Shown here: positions 1 through 6,140 of the stretch, in pieces
Layout: each line of letters begins with the position of its first letter
How positions within the stretch are numbered: the first letter of the stretch is position 1
NCBI GenBank assembly: GCA_964490275.1
Contig: CAZBBL010000122.1
Span: 1 to 6,152 of the forward strand
Source of the DNA: JAGBWK01 sp964490275
GTDB taxonomy: Bacteria; Bacteroidota; Bacteroidia; Bacteroidales; Muribaculaceae
DNA length: 6,152 nucleotides
Direction: 5' to 3'
The notes under the pieces: generated by a model
The model's input: the letters and a program-made list of their open reading frames with translations, nothing else
What the model was told of the DNA's origin: nothing
Database searches by the model: none
Position numbers and translations under genes: made by a program

Positions 1-1948
1 AATAGTCGGCCACGGGTTGCAACTGAGTCATTGAGGGTTGAGAGCTACGTCCGAAGTAGTCGACATTGAGCGACGAGGTTTTTGAGAATTTATATTTCAA
101 TCTCAAGAACGGGGCGAGGTTCCAAACGCTGCGGCTCGGGATGTTTTTGGCCGAGTTGATAAGGTTGGTGCTCTGAGATGTGATAGGCACGAGCGACAAA
201 CCGGTTTCGAGGGTGTAGGCTTTGTTAACCTTTTTGTAGCCCAAGCGTATGTCTTGTTGGAACGTAGTGTTGCGGAATCGGTTTGAGAGCGAACTGTTGA
301 GCTCAGAGCTTTCGGTGTCGATATCGTAGGCGGGCAGCTGATAGTTTTCGTTGAAGAGTACGAAGTTCCAGAAGCTGTCGGAGGTGGGGCTCACCTGACG
401 GTCGTAGACAAGCTTGTCGGCATTGTTCCAGCGATAGTTGATGCCATATCCGACGGTGATGAAGTTGCCGTTGCGCACATTGCCGATGGGTTCGGTCCAG
501 GTGACGCGGGCGTTGATACGATTGGTCCACGTATGGTTGTTGGTATATTGGTCGTAGACGTCGAGCGAGTCGAGCTGAGTGAAGAGATTGTAGGCGTAAG
601 AGTCGTCATGCTCGCGCACATTGCTCATGTTGTAGTTGGCGAAGAGCGAGATTGAACGTCCGCGATGGCTCTTGAAGTTGTGGTTGTAAATCAGTCGGCC
701 ACCTACTTCATACGATTTGCCGTCGGCAGTGCTGCGATTGAGCGAGGTGTTTTTGCCTTCAGTGATAGAGAAAGCTTCGCTTTTTGAATCGTTTTGGTTG
801 TATGAGAAATTGGGACGGAAATCGAAGGTGTTGAACGAGTCGGGCTTCCACTCGATGCGGAAGTCGGCACGCACATTGTGACCGCGGTCGTTGGTGTTGG
901 TGATGCTGCGTTGCGAGTAGGAGTCGACATCGAGCAGATATTCACGCAGGGTGCGTTGGCGAGTGTCTTTGTCGGTGTGGGAATACATCACGTCGCCACC
1001 GACGCGTATCAGTTCGTCTTTACCTACATTGAAGTTGATGCCAAACGATTGGGAGTTGTTGATACCCTGGTCGCCGCCGAAACGACGGAAGCGCGAGCCG
1101 TTGCCGTCGGTGAAGCCCAGGTCGTTGGTGTTGTTGGCACTACCGATGAAGGTCAATTGGTTGCCGTTCCAGAAGCGGTTGACATTGAATGTGGCTTGAT
1201 AGCGGTCGTCGGTGCCATATCCGGCTTCGACAGTGCCAAACCAGCCGTTTTGCATACCCTTGCGCACGGTGAGGTTGATGACGGTTTCATCATCGCCATC
1301 GTCGACACCGGTCAGTCGGGCCAAGTCGCTCTTGCGCTCTACGACCTGCAATTTGTCGACCATGTTGACGGGGAGGTTTTTAGAAGCCACCTTGGGGTCG
1401 TCGGCAAAAAACTCTTTGCCATCGACCAAAATCTTTGTCACCTCTTTGCCGTTGGCCGTAATCTTGCCGTCGGAGTCGACTTCGACGCCCGGCAGACGTT
1501 TGAGCAGGTCTTCGACCACAGCATTGGGTTGGGTTTTATAAGAGTCGGCATTAAATTCGATGGTGTCTTGCATCACCTTGATGGGAGTTTTGACACCGGT
1601 GACGACAGCCTCGGCCAGCATGTGCGACGACTCATACATGACGATTTTGGGCATATCGACGTTAGCTTGGCCAACCGTGACATTGGTATATTGCTTGGCA
1701 AAGCCGACGTAGGTCGACTCTACAATATATTTACCCGACTTGACATCTGAAAAAACAAATTTGCCATTGACGTTGGCGGCACACCCTTTGACAAAGGCCG
1801 AGTCGCGCTCTGTCAGCAAGCGTATCGACGCCTGAGCCATGGGGTCGTTGGCTTCGTCGACAACCGTACCCGAAACCTTATATGCGTAAGCAATTGCCGG
1901 AAGCGTCAGCGTCACCGCAAGCGACGCCAGTAACCGTTGTAAAGACAT
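1..1948 (-). CDS. Outer-membrane beta-barrel protein, TonB-receptor-like (partial, C-terminus off left edge)
   Basis: Reading the minus strand from the ATG at 1948 gives 649 codons without a stop up to the window edge. Residues 1-22 (MSLQRLLASLAVTLTLPAIAYA) form a typical signal peptide. Residues about 24-105 resemble a carboxypeptidase-regulatory-like beta-sandwich (VSGTVVDEANDPMAQASI, then NGKFVFSDVKSGKYIVE). Residues about 112-230 form a plug-like domain, with LAEAVVTG at 111-118, DLLKRLPGVEVDSDG at 147-161, ILVDGKEFFADDP at 173-185 and ETVINLTVRKG at 221-231. From about 236 on, alternating polar and aromatic strands rich in Asn, Tyr and Phe look like a beta-barrel. This pattern matches the Bacteroidetes outer-membrane beta-barrel family related to SusC/TonB-dependent receptors (OMP_b-brl_3 type). 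Such proteins usually have about 800-950 residues, so perhaps 150-300 are missing. No SusD partner is visible upstream, and the substrate cannot be told from sequence. Whether it needs TonB is uncertain. The product is expected to be exported by Sec and inserted by Bam. Confidence 0.93.
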   Translation of the reverse strand, partial: MSLQRLLASLAVTLTLPAIAYAYKVSGTVVDEANDPMAQASIRLLTERDSAFVKGCAANVNGKFVFSDVKSGKYIVESTYVGFAKQYTNVTVGQANVDMPKIVMYESSHMLAEAVVTGVKTPIKVMQDTIEFNADSYKTQPNAVVEDLLKRLPGVEVDSDGKITANGKEVTKILVDGKEFFADDPKVASKNLPVNMVDKLQVVERKSDLARLTGVDDGDDETVINLTVRKGMQNGWFGTVEAGYGTDDRYQATFNVNRFWNGNQLTFIGSANNTNDLGFTDGNGSRFRRFGGDQGINNSQSFGINFNVGKDELIRVGGDVMYSHTDKDTRQRTLREYLLDVDSYSQRSITNTNDRGHNVRADFRIEWKPDSFNTFDFRPNFSYNQNDSKSEAFSITEGKNTSLNRSTADGKSYEVGGRLIYNHNFKSHRGRSISLFANYNMSNVREHDDSYAYNLFTQLDSLDVYDQYTNNHTWTNRINARVTWTEPIGNVRNGNFITVGYGINYRWNNADKLVYDRQVSPTSDSFWNFVLFNENYQLPAYDIDTESSELNSSLSNRFRNTTFQQDIRLGYKKVNKAYTLETGLSLVPITSQSTNLINSAKNIPSRSVWNLAPFLRLKYKFSKTSSLNVDYFGRSSQPSMTQLQPVADY

Positions 1949-2141
1949 AAATAGCTATGTATGATTTTTTATATAATATATATTAATGAGTGTTTTCGGT
2001 TTTTGCGGTATAGTTTTTGCGCAATAACAACAAATAGACTGCAAAAAAAGGCAATAGTTTAACGCTTGCATCCCAAAAATTTACGAATATTTGTTAACAA
2101 GTCGTTAGAGCCCTATATCCAACAACCTATTATTCACGTAG

Positions 2142-2164
2142 TTTGATGGCAAACGTCAATCAAA
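2142..2164. repeat. Imperfect dyad TTTGAT-N11-ATCAAA, possible operator
   Basis: TTTGAT at 2142-2147 and ATCAAA at 2159-2164 are exact inverted repeats around an 11-nt spacer, with one further G:C match inside. The size and symmetry suit a dimeric DNA-binding protein, and the location between divergent genes suits an operator. A six-base half-site can arise by chance in AT-rich DNA, so this is weak. Confidence 0.2.
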
Positions 2165-2221
2165 GAGCGCATTCTGTAAACAATTTGTAATGCTAAAATG
2201 TTGATATATAAGCAGTTTTTA

Positions 2222-2230
2222 CCCCCCCCC
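2222..2230. repeat. Homopolymeric C tract (9 C)
   Basis: Nine consecutive C residues, preceded by TTTTTA, sit in otherwise AT-rich DNA about 68 bp upstream of the receiver gene's -7 box. Such tracts are prone to slipped-strand mispairing and in other bacteria can vary expression by changing promoter spacing. This one lies outside the core promoter, so any effect would have to act through upstream binding sites. Function is unproven. Confidence 0.6.
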
Positions 2231-2247
2231 ATGTTAATATTCAAACA

Positions 2248-2271
2248 CATTACAGTTACATTATGGTTACA
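2248..2271. repeat. 11-bp-phased imperfect direct repeat upstream of the receiver gene promoter
   Basis: CATTACAGTTACA (2248-2260) is followed by CATTATGGTTACA (2259-2271). The two copies match at 11 of 13 positions, and their starts are 11 bp apart, about one helical turn. The repeat lies roughly 40-65 bp upstream of the predicted transcription start of the receiver gene, where activators often bind. The first copy loosely resembles the ACAGTT core of LytTR-type sites, but the second does not. It may be a regulator site or chance. Confidence 0.25.
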
Positions 2272-2297
2272 CCCAACACTTTCAGAGCAAAAGAAAT

Positions 2298-2305
2298 TAT
2301 ATTTG
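2298..2305 (+). promoter_or_regulatory. Predicted -7 promoter box of the receiver gene
   Basis: TATATTTG fits the Bacteroidetes primary-sigma -7 consensus TAnnTTTG exactly. It lies in TTATATTTGCA, an 11-mer repeated exactly at the secDF promoter. No good TTTG lies 19-21 bp upstream, so the -33 element is weak, which would fit dependence on an activator. The predicted start is near 2311, giving a leader of about 37 nt before the ATG at 2349. Confidence 0.55.
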
Positions 2306-2348
2306 CAGTGATTCTGTGCAGCCCCTATGTCTGCAATCTATTTCTGCT

Positions 2349-2756
2349 ATGATTAAGACCTCCGATTCATCTCATCCGTCGCAGCGAGGTAATGTTGTTA
2401 TCGTCGACGATAATCCTGTGTCTTATAAAGTGCTCGAAAAATATCTCACAGAAGAAGGCTTTGGTGTCTACACCTGCCACACGCTCAACGAGTTGATGGA
2501 GCTCGAACACAAAAACCTCAAACTCATCTTTATCGACATCGCCGTCGACAGCGGCAACGGCCTCCAGGTAGTGGAGCTCGTGCGCCAAACCCCCCTCGGC
2601 AAAACAATCCCCATCATCGTCTGCTCCGACATCCCCTCTACCGACGACATCATCCGCGGCCTCAACGCCGGCGCCAACGACTACATCCTGCGCCCGTTCA
2701 CCTCGCGCGAACTTCTCAACCGCATCAACGCCCTGCTACGCGCCCAAAAGCGCTGA
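2349..2756 (+). CDS. Stand-alone response-regulator receiver-domain protein
   Basis: This encodes a 135-residue cytoplasmic protein made of one receiver (CheY-like) domain with no DNA-binding or enzymatic output domain. The acidic pair is D20-D21 (VIVDDN), the phosphoacceptor is D63 (LIFID), the conserved Thr/Ser is S93 (IIVCSD), and the beta5 motif is DYILRPF at 111-117. The spacings D63-S93 (30) and S93-R115 (22) equal those of CheY D57-T87-K109. The position normally held by the invariant Lys is Arg115, which is odd and may alter phosphorylation-induced switching. I chose the ATG at 2349. A GTG at 2316 would add 11 residues but lies only a few nucleotides from the predicted transcript start and adds nothing receiver-like. 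A 9-codon ORF at 2327-2356 overlaps the chosen start. The partner kinase is not in the window, and the output is unknown: phosphorelay, protein-protein signalling or phosphate sink are all possible. Confidence 0.92.
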   Translation: MIKTSDSSHPSQRGNVVIVDDNPVSYKVLEKYLTEEGFGVYTCHTLNELMELEHKNLKLIFIDIAVDSGNGLQVVELVRQTPLGKTIPIIVCSDIPSTDDIIRGLNAGANDYILRPFTSRELLNRINALLRAQKR

Positions 2757-2833
2757 CTCGCCGACAGCAACCGCCACCACTACATTACAAAAGCTACAAT
2801 TCAGAGCCAAAACGTCGAAAAAACGCCTTGGTT

Positions 2834-2866
2834 TTTGGTGTATGTGCAATAATATTCTTATATTTG
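2834..2866 (+). promoter_or_regulatory. Predicted secDF promoter (TTTG-N21-TATATTTG)
   Basis: TTTG at 2834-2837 and TATATTTG at 2859-2866 are separated by 21 bp, matching the Bacteroidetes housekeeping promoter pattern (-33 TTTG, -7 TAnnTTTG). The -7 region repeats the 11-mer TTATATTTGCA seen before the receiver gene. Transcription should start near 2871-2873, leaving a leader of roughly 160 nt before the secDF ATG. No other consensus promoter is visible between here and the gene. Confidence 0.7.
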
Positions 2867-2871
2867 CACGC

Positions 2872-2976
2872 TGAGAAATAGGCTGTAACAGGCCTCCCGC
2901 TTTTATGTTAGGGTCGCAAACGCTTTATGCAAGCCACCCGAGCCATGATTGTGGGGGCTGTTTTTGCCATTTATCA
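2872..2976 (+). promoter_or_regulatory. Structured secDF leader RNA or small RNA (long imperfect hairpin)
   Basis: The first about 105 nt of the predicted transcript fold on themselves. The outer helix pairs TGA 2872-2874 with TCA 2974-2976, AAAT 2876-2879 with ATTT 2969-2972, GGC 2881-2883 with GCC 2966-2968, AACAG 2887-2891 with CTGTT 2958-2962, and CCTCC 2893-2897 with GGGGG 2953-2957. Only single mismatches or bulges interrupt it, plus a two-mismatch G:U patch. A nearly symmetric internal loop of about 13 nt per side (2898-2910 and 2940-2952) follows. An apical stem then pairs GGGTcGC 2911-2917 with GCcACCC 2933-2939. The 5' end of the helix coincides with the predicted start site. The closing stem, symmetric bubble and apical stem recall 6S RNA, but it is shorter than known 6S RNAs. 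It lacks the SRP RNA apical motif. No U-run terminator follows, which favours a cis leader. The structure was folded by eye only. Confidence 0.4.
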
Positions 2977-3022
2977 CATATCTACTCCGCATAAAATTAA
3001 TAACAGTTTTAAATATTTCTAA
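2927..3022 (+). CDS. Possible short leader ORF upstream of secDF
   Basis: An ORF of 31 codons starts at ATG 2927; a second in-frame ATG at 2945 would give 25 residues. It ends at TAA 3020-3022, 7 nt before the secDF ATG. The peptide begins MQATRAMIVGAVFAIYHIS, a positive residue followed by a hydrophobic stretch, and ends in a polar tail. The position invites comparison with secretion-monitoring leader peptides upstream of Sec genes, such as VemP before Vibrio secDF2. However, it is short for an arrest peptide, overlaps the 3' arm of the predicted hairpin, and hydrophobic residues are expected from any T-rich sequence. The adjacent frame is also hydrophobic here. I consider it unproven. Confidence 0.15.
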   Translation: MQATRAMIVGAVFAIYHISTPHKINNSFKYF

Positions 3023-3029
3023 TCAACAC

Positions 3030-5978
3030 ATGCAAAGCAAAGGAACTTTAGGAAGTATTATCGCCGGTGTTATCGCGGTATTCCTTGTCCTCGTGTGCTT
3101 GTTCTACCTCTCATTCTCATTGGTAACAAGCCACTACGAAAACGAAGCCGAACAATGGGCCGCCGCCCAAGTCGGCCCCGACAAAGTCAACTCCGACGAA
3201 TTTAACAAGGCTAAAAAACGCTTCCTGGACCACAACAACCAAGAAGAAGTTTGGATGGGTTACACCCTCAACGAAGTGCAGAAATGGGGCGTTGGCCTCG
3301 GCCTCGACCTTAAAGGCGGTATGAGCGTCACCCTGCAAGTGTCTATGCCCGACCTGCTTCTCTCCATGAAAAACGGAGACCAAGACGAGCAATTCACTCA
3401 AGCTCTGGCCGAAACCGACTCTATCATCAACAGCCACGTATCTGACGACTACGTCGGCACATTCGTTAAACAATATCGCGCACTGCGCCCGCAAGCCGAC
3501 CTCTCGGTCGTCTTCAACGGCAACATCAAAGCCGGAGCTACCGACGAACAAGCTATCGCTACCTTGAAAAACGAGGTTAAAGATCGCGTCAACAACTCCG
3601 CTACCAACGTATTGCGCAACCGTATCGACGCCTACGGCGTTGTTTCGCCCAACATCCAAGTGCTCCAAGGCAAGGATGGCCAAATCCTCCTCGAGCTCCC
3701 CGGCGTGAAAGAACCCGACCGCGTAGCCGAGCTGCTCCAACGCTCTGCCAACCTCGAGTTTTTCGCTTCTTACAAAGAAGACTTCTCTCAAGTAAGCGCA
3801 GCCCTCAACCAACTCGAGCAATCGCTCCAAAAAGATGGCAAGAGCTTGTATAACAAAGCCGTAAGCCTGGCATACGGCAGAGACAAACGCGGCGCTTCAA
3901 CCGGCGAAATCGTCGGCGTTCAACCCGGCATCCAAATCTCCAACCCCATCATCGGTTACTACAACGTAAACGATACAGCAGCCGTCAACCGCATCCTCGC
4001 TTCAGCCGATGCTCAACGCCTGCTCCCCGGCAACATCGCCCTGCGTTGGGATCACAGCCCCGAAACTTTCGAAAAACAAAACTACCTCGCCCTCTACGCC
4101 CTCAAATCAAACAACGGCGCTCCCGCTATGGACGGCTCGCACATCACCAACGCTCGTGCCGACTACGACTCCAACGGTAAAGGCAACGTCGTTTCGATGG
4201 AAATGGACAACGAAGGCGCTAAAAACTGGTCGCGCTTGACAGGTCAACAAGTTGGCTACCCCGTAGCAATCGTCCTCGACGGCCAAGTTTACTCCGCTCC
4301 TAACGTCAACACCCAAATCAACGGTGGCCGCTCAGAAATCACCGGCCGCTTCGACGTGCAAGAAGCTCAAGACCTTGCCAACGTGCTCAAGAGCGGTAAA
4401 ATGACCGCCAAGGTCAACATCATCAGCCAAATGGTTATCGGCCCCTCACTGGGTCAAGCATCAATCGACGCCGGCGTCACCTCATTTATCGTCGCCCTCA
4501 TCCTGTTGATGATCTTGATGATTGCCTACTATGGCGTCATCCCCGGTTTGGTTGCCAACTTCGGTTTGATTTGCAACTTGTTCTTCACCTTCGGCATCTT
4601 AGCCTCATTCCAAGCCGTGCTGACAATGTCGGGTATCGCCGGTATCGTCCTCGCCCTCGGTATGGCCGTCGACGCCAACGTGCTCATCTTCGAACGCGCT
4701 AAAGAAGAACTCCGAGCTGGCAAAAACGCTCGCACCGCCATCGCCGACGGTTACAGCAACGCCTTCTCTGCAATCTTCGACTCAAACTTGACATCAATCA
4801 TCACCGGCGTAATCCTCTTGGCTTACGGTACAGGCCCCATCAAAGGTTTCGCAACTACCTTGATTATCGGTATCATCTGCTCATTCTTCACCGCCGTCTA
4901 CCTGACTCGTATCGTCTTCATCCTCGGCGCTAAGAAAAAAGCTTTCGAACGTATCACCTTCACCACCAAGCTCTCACGCAAAGTGTTTGTCGATGCCAAA
5001 GTCAACTTCCTTGGCAAACGCAAAATCACCTTCGCTATCGCCGGCGCATTTATCGCCATCGTAGTTGTTTCGCTCTGCACTCGCGGCCTCAACCAAGGTA
5101 TCGACTTCTCAGGCGGTCGCAACTATGTAGTGAAATTCGATACTCCCCAAACCGCTACCGACGTTGAAGCCAAACTCAAAGCTCGCTTCGAAGGCGCTTC
5201 TGTATCGGTTATCACAATCGACTCGTCAGACAAACTCCGCGTGTCGACCAACTACAAACTCAACCCCGCCGAAGGCGAATCTCGCGACGAGTTTGAAACC
5301 AAAGCCGAAAACGAAATCATCGACATCCTCTTCGAAGAGCTCAGCCCCCTCTACAAAAACGGCATCTCTGTCGACCAATTCAAAACTACCGACGAAACTA
5401 TCGGTATCATCAGCTCGCAACGCGTAGGCGCTACCGTCGCCAACGATATGCGCAAATCAGCCGTCGTAGCCGTCGTCTTGTCGTTGATCGCTATGTTCCT
5501 CTACATCCTCATCCGATTCCGCAACATAGCCTTCTCGTTTGGCGCATTGGCCGCTGTAGCGTTCACCGCATTCTCAATCATCGGTATCTACTCGCTCTGC
5601 TACGGCATCTTCCCCTTCGCTATGGAAATCGACCAAAACTTCATCGCGGCTATCCTTACCATCATCGGTTACCAAATCAACGATACCGTGGTTGTCTTCG
5701 ACCGTGTGCGTGAAAACACCTCTTTGTTCCCCAAACAAGACTTCTTCACCAACATCAACCGCTCTATCAACTCTACCTTGGGACGTACGATCATGACATC
5801 AGGCTCTACACTGCTCGTGTTGCTCTGTATCTTCTTCCTCGGTGGCGACTCAATCCGCAGCTTCATCTTCGCGATGATCTTCGGTGTAGTTGTCGGCACA
5901 CTCGCAACCATGTTTATCGCAGCCCCAGTTGCCTACTTGGTTGACCACGCAAAAAAAGGTAAAAAAGCCCAAGCCTAA
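3030..5978 (+). CDS. secDF: Protein translocase SecDF (fused SecD-SecF)
   Basis: A 982-residue inner-membrane protein that works with SecYEG and SecA and uses the proton gradient to complete export of unfolded proteins. The SecD half has TM1 (about 8-32), then a periplasmic domain with GLDLKGG (91-97), VLRNRIDAYGV (194-204), LLELPG (220-225) and VYSAPN (420-425). GPSLGQASI (471-479) follows, then TM2-TM6 (about 485-632), including GMAVDANVLIFER (544-556). The SecF half has TM7 (about 666-683), GIDFSGG (690-696), and TM8-TM12 (about 810-970) with INDTVVVFDRVREN (883-896). By motif, D548, D885 and R919 correspond to the proton-path residues D340, D637 and R671 of Thermus SecDF; the D885-R919 spacing of 34 is the same. 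The fused form is usual in Bacteroidota, and the length is normal. The ATG at 3030 places TM1 correctly. A TTG at 2949 in the same frame would add an implausible second hydrophobic segment. The tail is basic (KKGKKAQA). No yajC is visible. Expression probably comes from the promoter at 2834 through the structured leader. Confidence 0.98.
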   Translation: MQSKGTLGSIIAGVIAVFLVLVCLFYLSFSLVTSHYENEAEQWAAAQVGPDKVNSDEFNKAKKRFLDHNNQEEVWMGYTLNEVQKWGVGLGLDLKGGMSVTLQVSMPDLLLSMKNGDQDEQFTQALAETDSIINSHVSDDYVGTFVKQYRALRPQADLSVVFNGNIKAGATDEQAIATLKNEVKDRVNNSATNVLRNRIDAYGVVSPNIQVLQGKDGQILLELPGVKEPDRVAELLQRSANLEFFASYKEDFSQVSAALNQLEQSLQKDGKSLYNKAVSLAYGRDKRGASTGEIVGVQPGIQISNPIIGYYNVNDTAAVNRILASADAQRLLPGNIALRWDHSPETFEKQNYLALYALKSNNGAPAMDGSHITNARADYDSNGKGNVVSMEMDNEGAKNWSRLTGQQVGYPVAIVLDGQVYSAPNVNTQINGGRSEITGRFDVQEAQDLANVLKSGKMTAKVNIISQMVIGPSLGQASIDAGVTSFIVALILLMILMIAYYGVIPGLVANFGLICNLFFTFGILASFQAVLTMSGIAGIVLALGMAVDANVLIFERAKEELRAGKNARTAIADGYSNAFSAIFDSNLTSIITGVILLAYGTGPIKGFATTLIIGIICSFFTAVYLTRIVFILGAKKKAFERITFTTKLSRKVFVDAKVNFLGKRKITFAIAGAFIAIVVVSLCTRGLNQGIDFSGGRNYVVKFDTPQTATDVEAKLKARFEGASVSVITIDSSDKLRVSTNYKLNPAEGESRDEFETKAENEIIDILFEELSPLYKNGISVDQFKTTDETIGIISSQRVGATVANDMRKSAVVAVVLSLIAMFLYILIRFRNIAFSFGALAAVAFTAFSIIGIYSLCYGIFPFAMEIDQNFIAAILTIIGYQINDTVVVFDRVRENTSLFPKQDFFTNINRSINSTLGRTIMTSGSTLLVLLCIFFLGGDSIRSFIFAMIFGVVVGTLATMFIAAPVAYLVDHAKKGKKAQA

Positions 5979-6002
5979 TAAGCTTTAAGCATACAACCAC
6001 CA

Positions 6003-6045
6003 ACAAAAGCGGCAGCGCCCCTACTAAGAGCGCTGCCGCTTTTGT
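6003..6045 (+). terminator. Rho-independent terminator after secDF
   Basis: ACAAAAGCGGCAGCG (6003-6017) pairs perfectly with CGCTGCCGCTTTTGT (6031-6045), a 15-bp stem with a GC-rich core and a 13-nt loop whose end bases (C6018, G6030) can also pair. The T-run TTTT lies at the 3' side, and the A-run on the 5' side makes it potentially bidirectional. It starts 24 nt after the secDF stop codon, which suggests secDF ends its transcription unit here and the next gene has its own promoter. Confidence 0.92.
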
Positions 6046-6076
6046 CGTTGATAAAATTGACTAATTATATAAAGTA

Positions 6077-6106
6077 AACGAGAAGAGCCTCACGGTTCTC
6101 CTCGTT
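6077..6106. other. Second hairpin, in the upstream region of the next gene
   Basis: AACGAG (6077-6082) pairs with CTCGTT (6101-6106). After one A·C mismatch, AGAGCC (6084-6089) pairs with GGTTCT (6094-6099), including one G:U pair, closing a TCAC tetraloop. No U-run follows on the plus strand, so it is not a standard rightward terminator. On the minus strand the stem is followed by TTTACTTTAT, which could give weak leftward termination. It begins about 30 nt after the secDF terminator and 64 nt before the next ATG, so it could instead be part of that gene's leader or an operator. Confidence 0.4.
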
Positions 6107-6140
6107 AAATAATAAACCAATCATTATCACATTTCTTGCA

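Larger units (their letters stand above)
1949..2348. other. Divergent AT-rich intergenic region
   Basis: These 400 bp separate the leftward outer-membrane protein gene from the rightward receiver gene and must hold both promoters. The rightward promoter is clear at its -7 box (2298-2305). For the leftward gene I see only a weak candidate: TCTATTTG on the minus strand at 2038-2031, one mismatch from TAnnTTTG and without a properly spaced TTTG upstream. The region also holds a dyad (2142-2164), a run of nine C (2222-2230) and an 11-bp-phased direct repeat (2248-2271), listed separately. No convincing gene was found. The short ORF starting right after the C run (2231-2311, 26 codons) has no recognisable features. 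Confidence 0.7.

Noticed and set aside
878..1750. A 290-codon plus-strand reading frame
   Set aside because: It lies wholly antisense to the outer-membrane protein gene, whose signal peptide, plug motifs and barrel are clear. The Val/Gly/Asp-rich translation is what reverse complements of C-ending codons produce.
2031..2038. Minus-strand promoter box TCTATTTG for the outer-membrane protein gene
   Set aside because: It has one mismatch to TAnnTTTG and no TTTG at the expected spacing, so it is not strong enough to list as a promoter.
2316..2348. GTG start for the receiver gene, adding 11 residues
   Set aside because: It lies only about 5 nt from the predicted transcription start, and the extra residues add nothing to the receiver fold. 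The ATG at 2349 is simpler.
2807..2838. Terminator-like pairing CCAAAAC with GTTTTTGG after the receiver gene
   Set aside because: The stem is 7 bp, A/T-rich and needs a bulge. It has no following T-run and overlaps the -33 element of the secDF promoter, so it is more likely chance.
2872..2976. SRP 4.5S RNA or canonical 6S RNA as the identity of the leader hairpin
   Set aside because: The apical part lacks the GGAA-type loop and the conserved internal loop of SRP domain IV, and the element is far shorter than typical 6S RNA. Only the general architecture is 6S-like.
2949..3029. Extension of SecDF by 27 residues from TTG 2949
   Set aside because: TTG is a rare start, the extension would put a second hydrophobic segment before TM1, and the ATG at 3030 gives the expected SecD N-terminus. 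The extension also lies in the leader hairpin.
3117..3830. A 237-codon minus-strand reading frame
   Set aside because: It is antisense to the conserved periplasmic domain of SecD and has no recognisable domain or start context; it is a codon-bias shadow.
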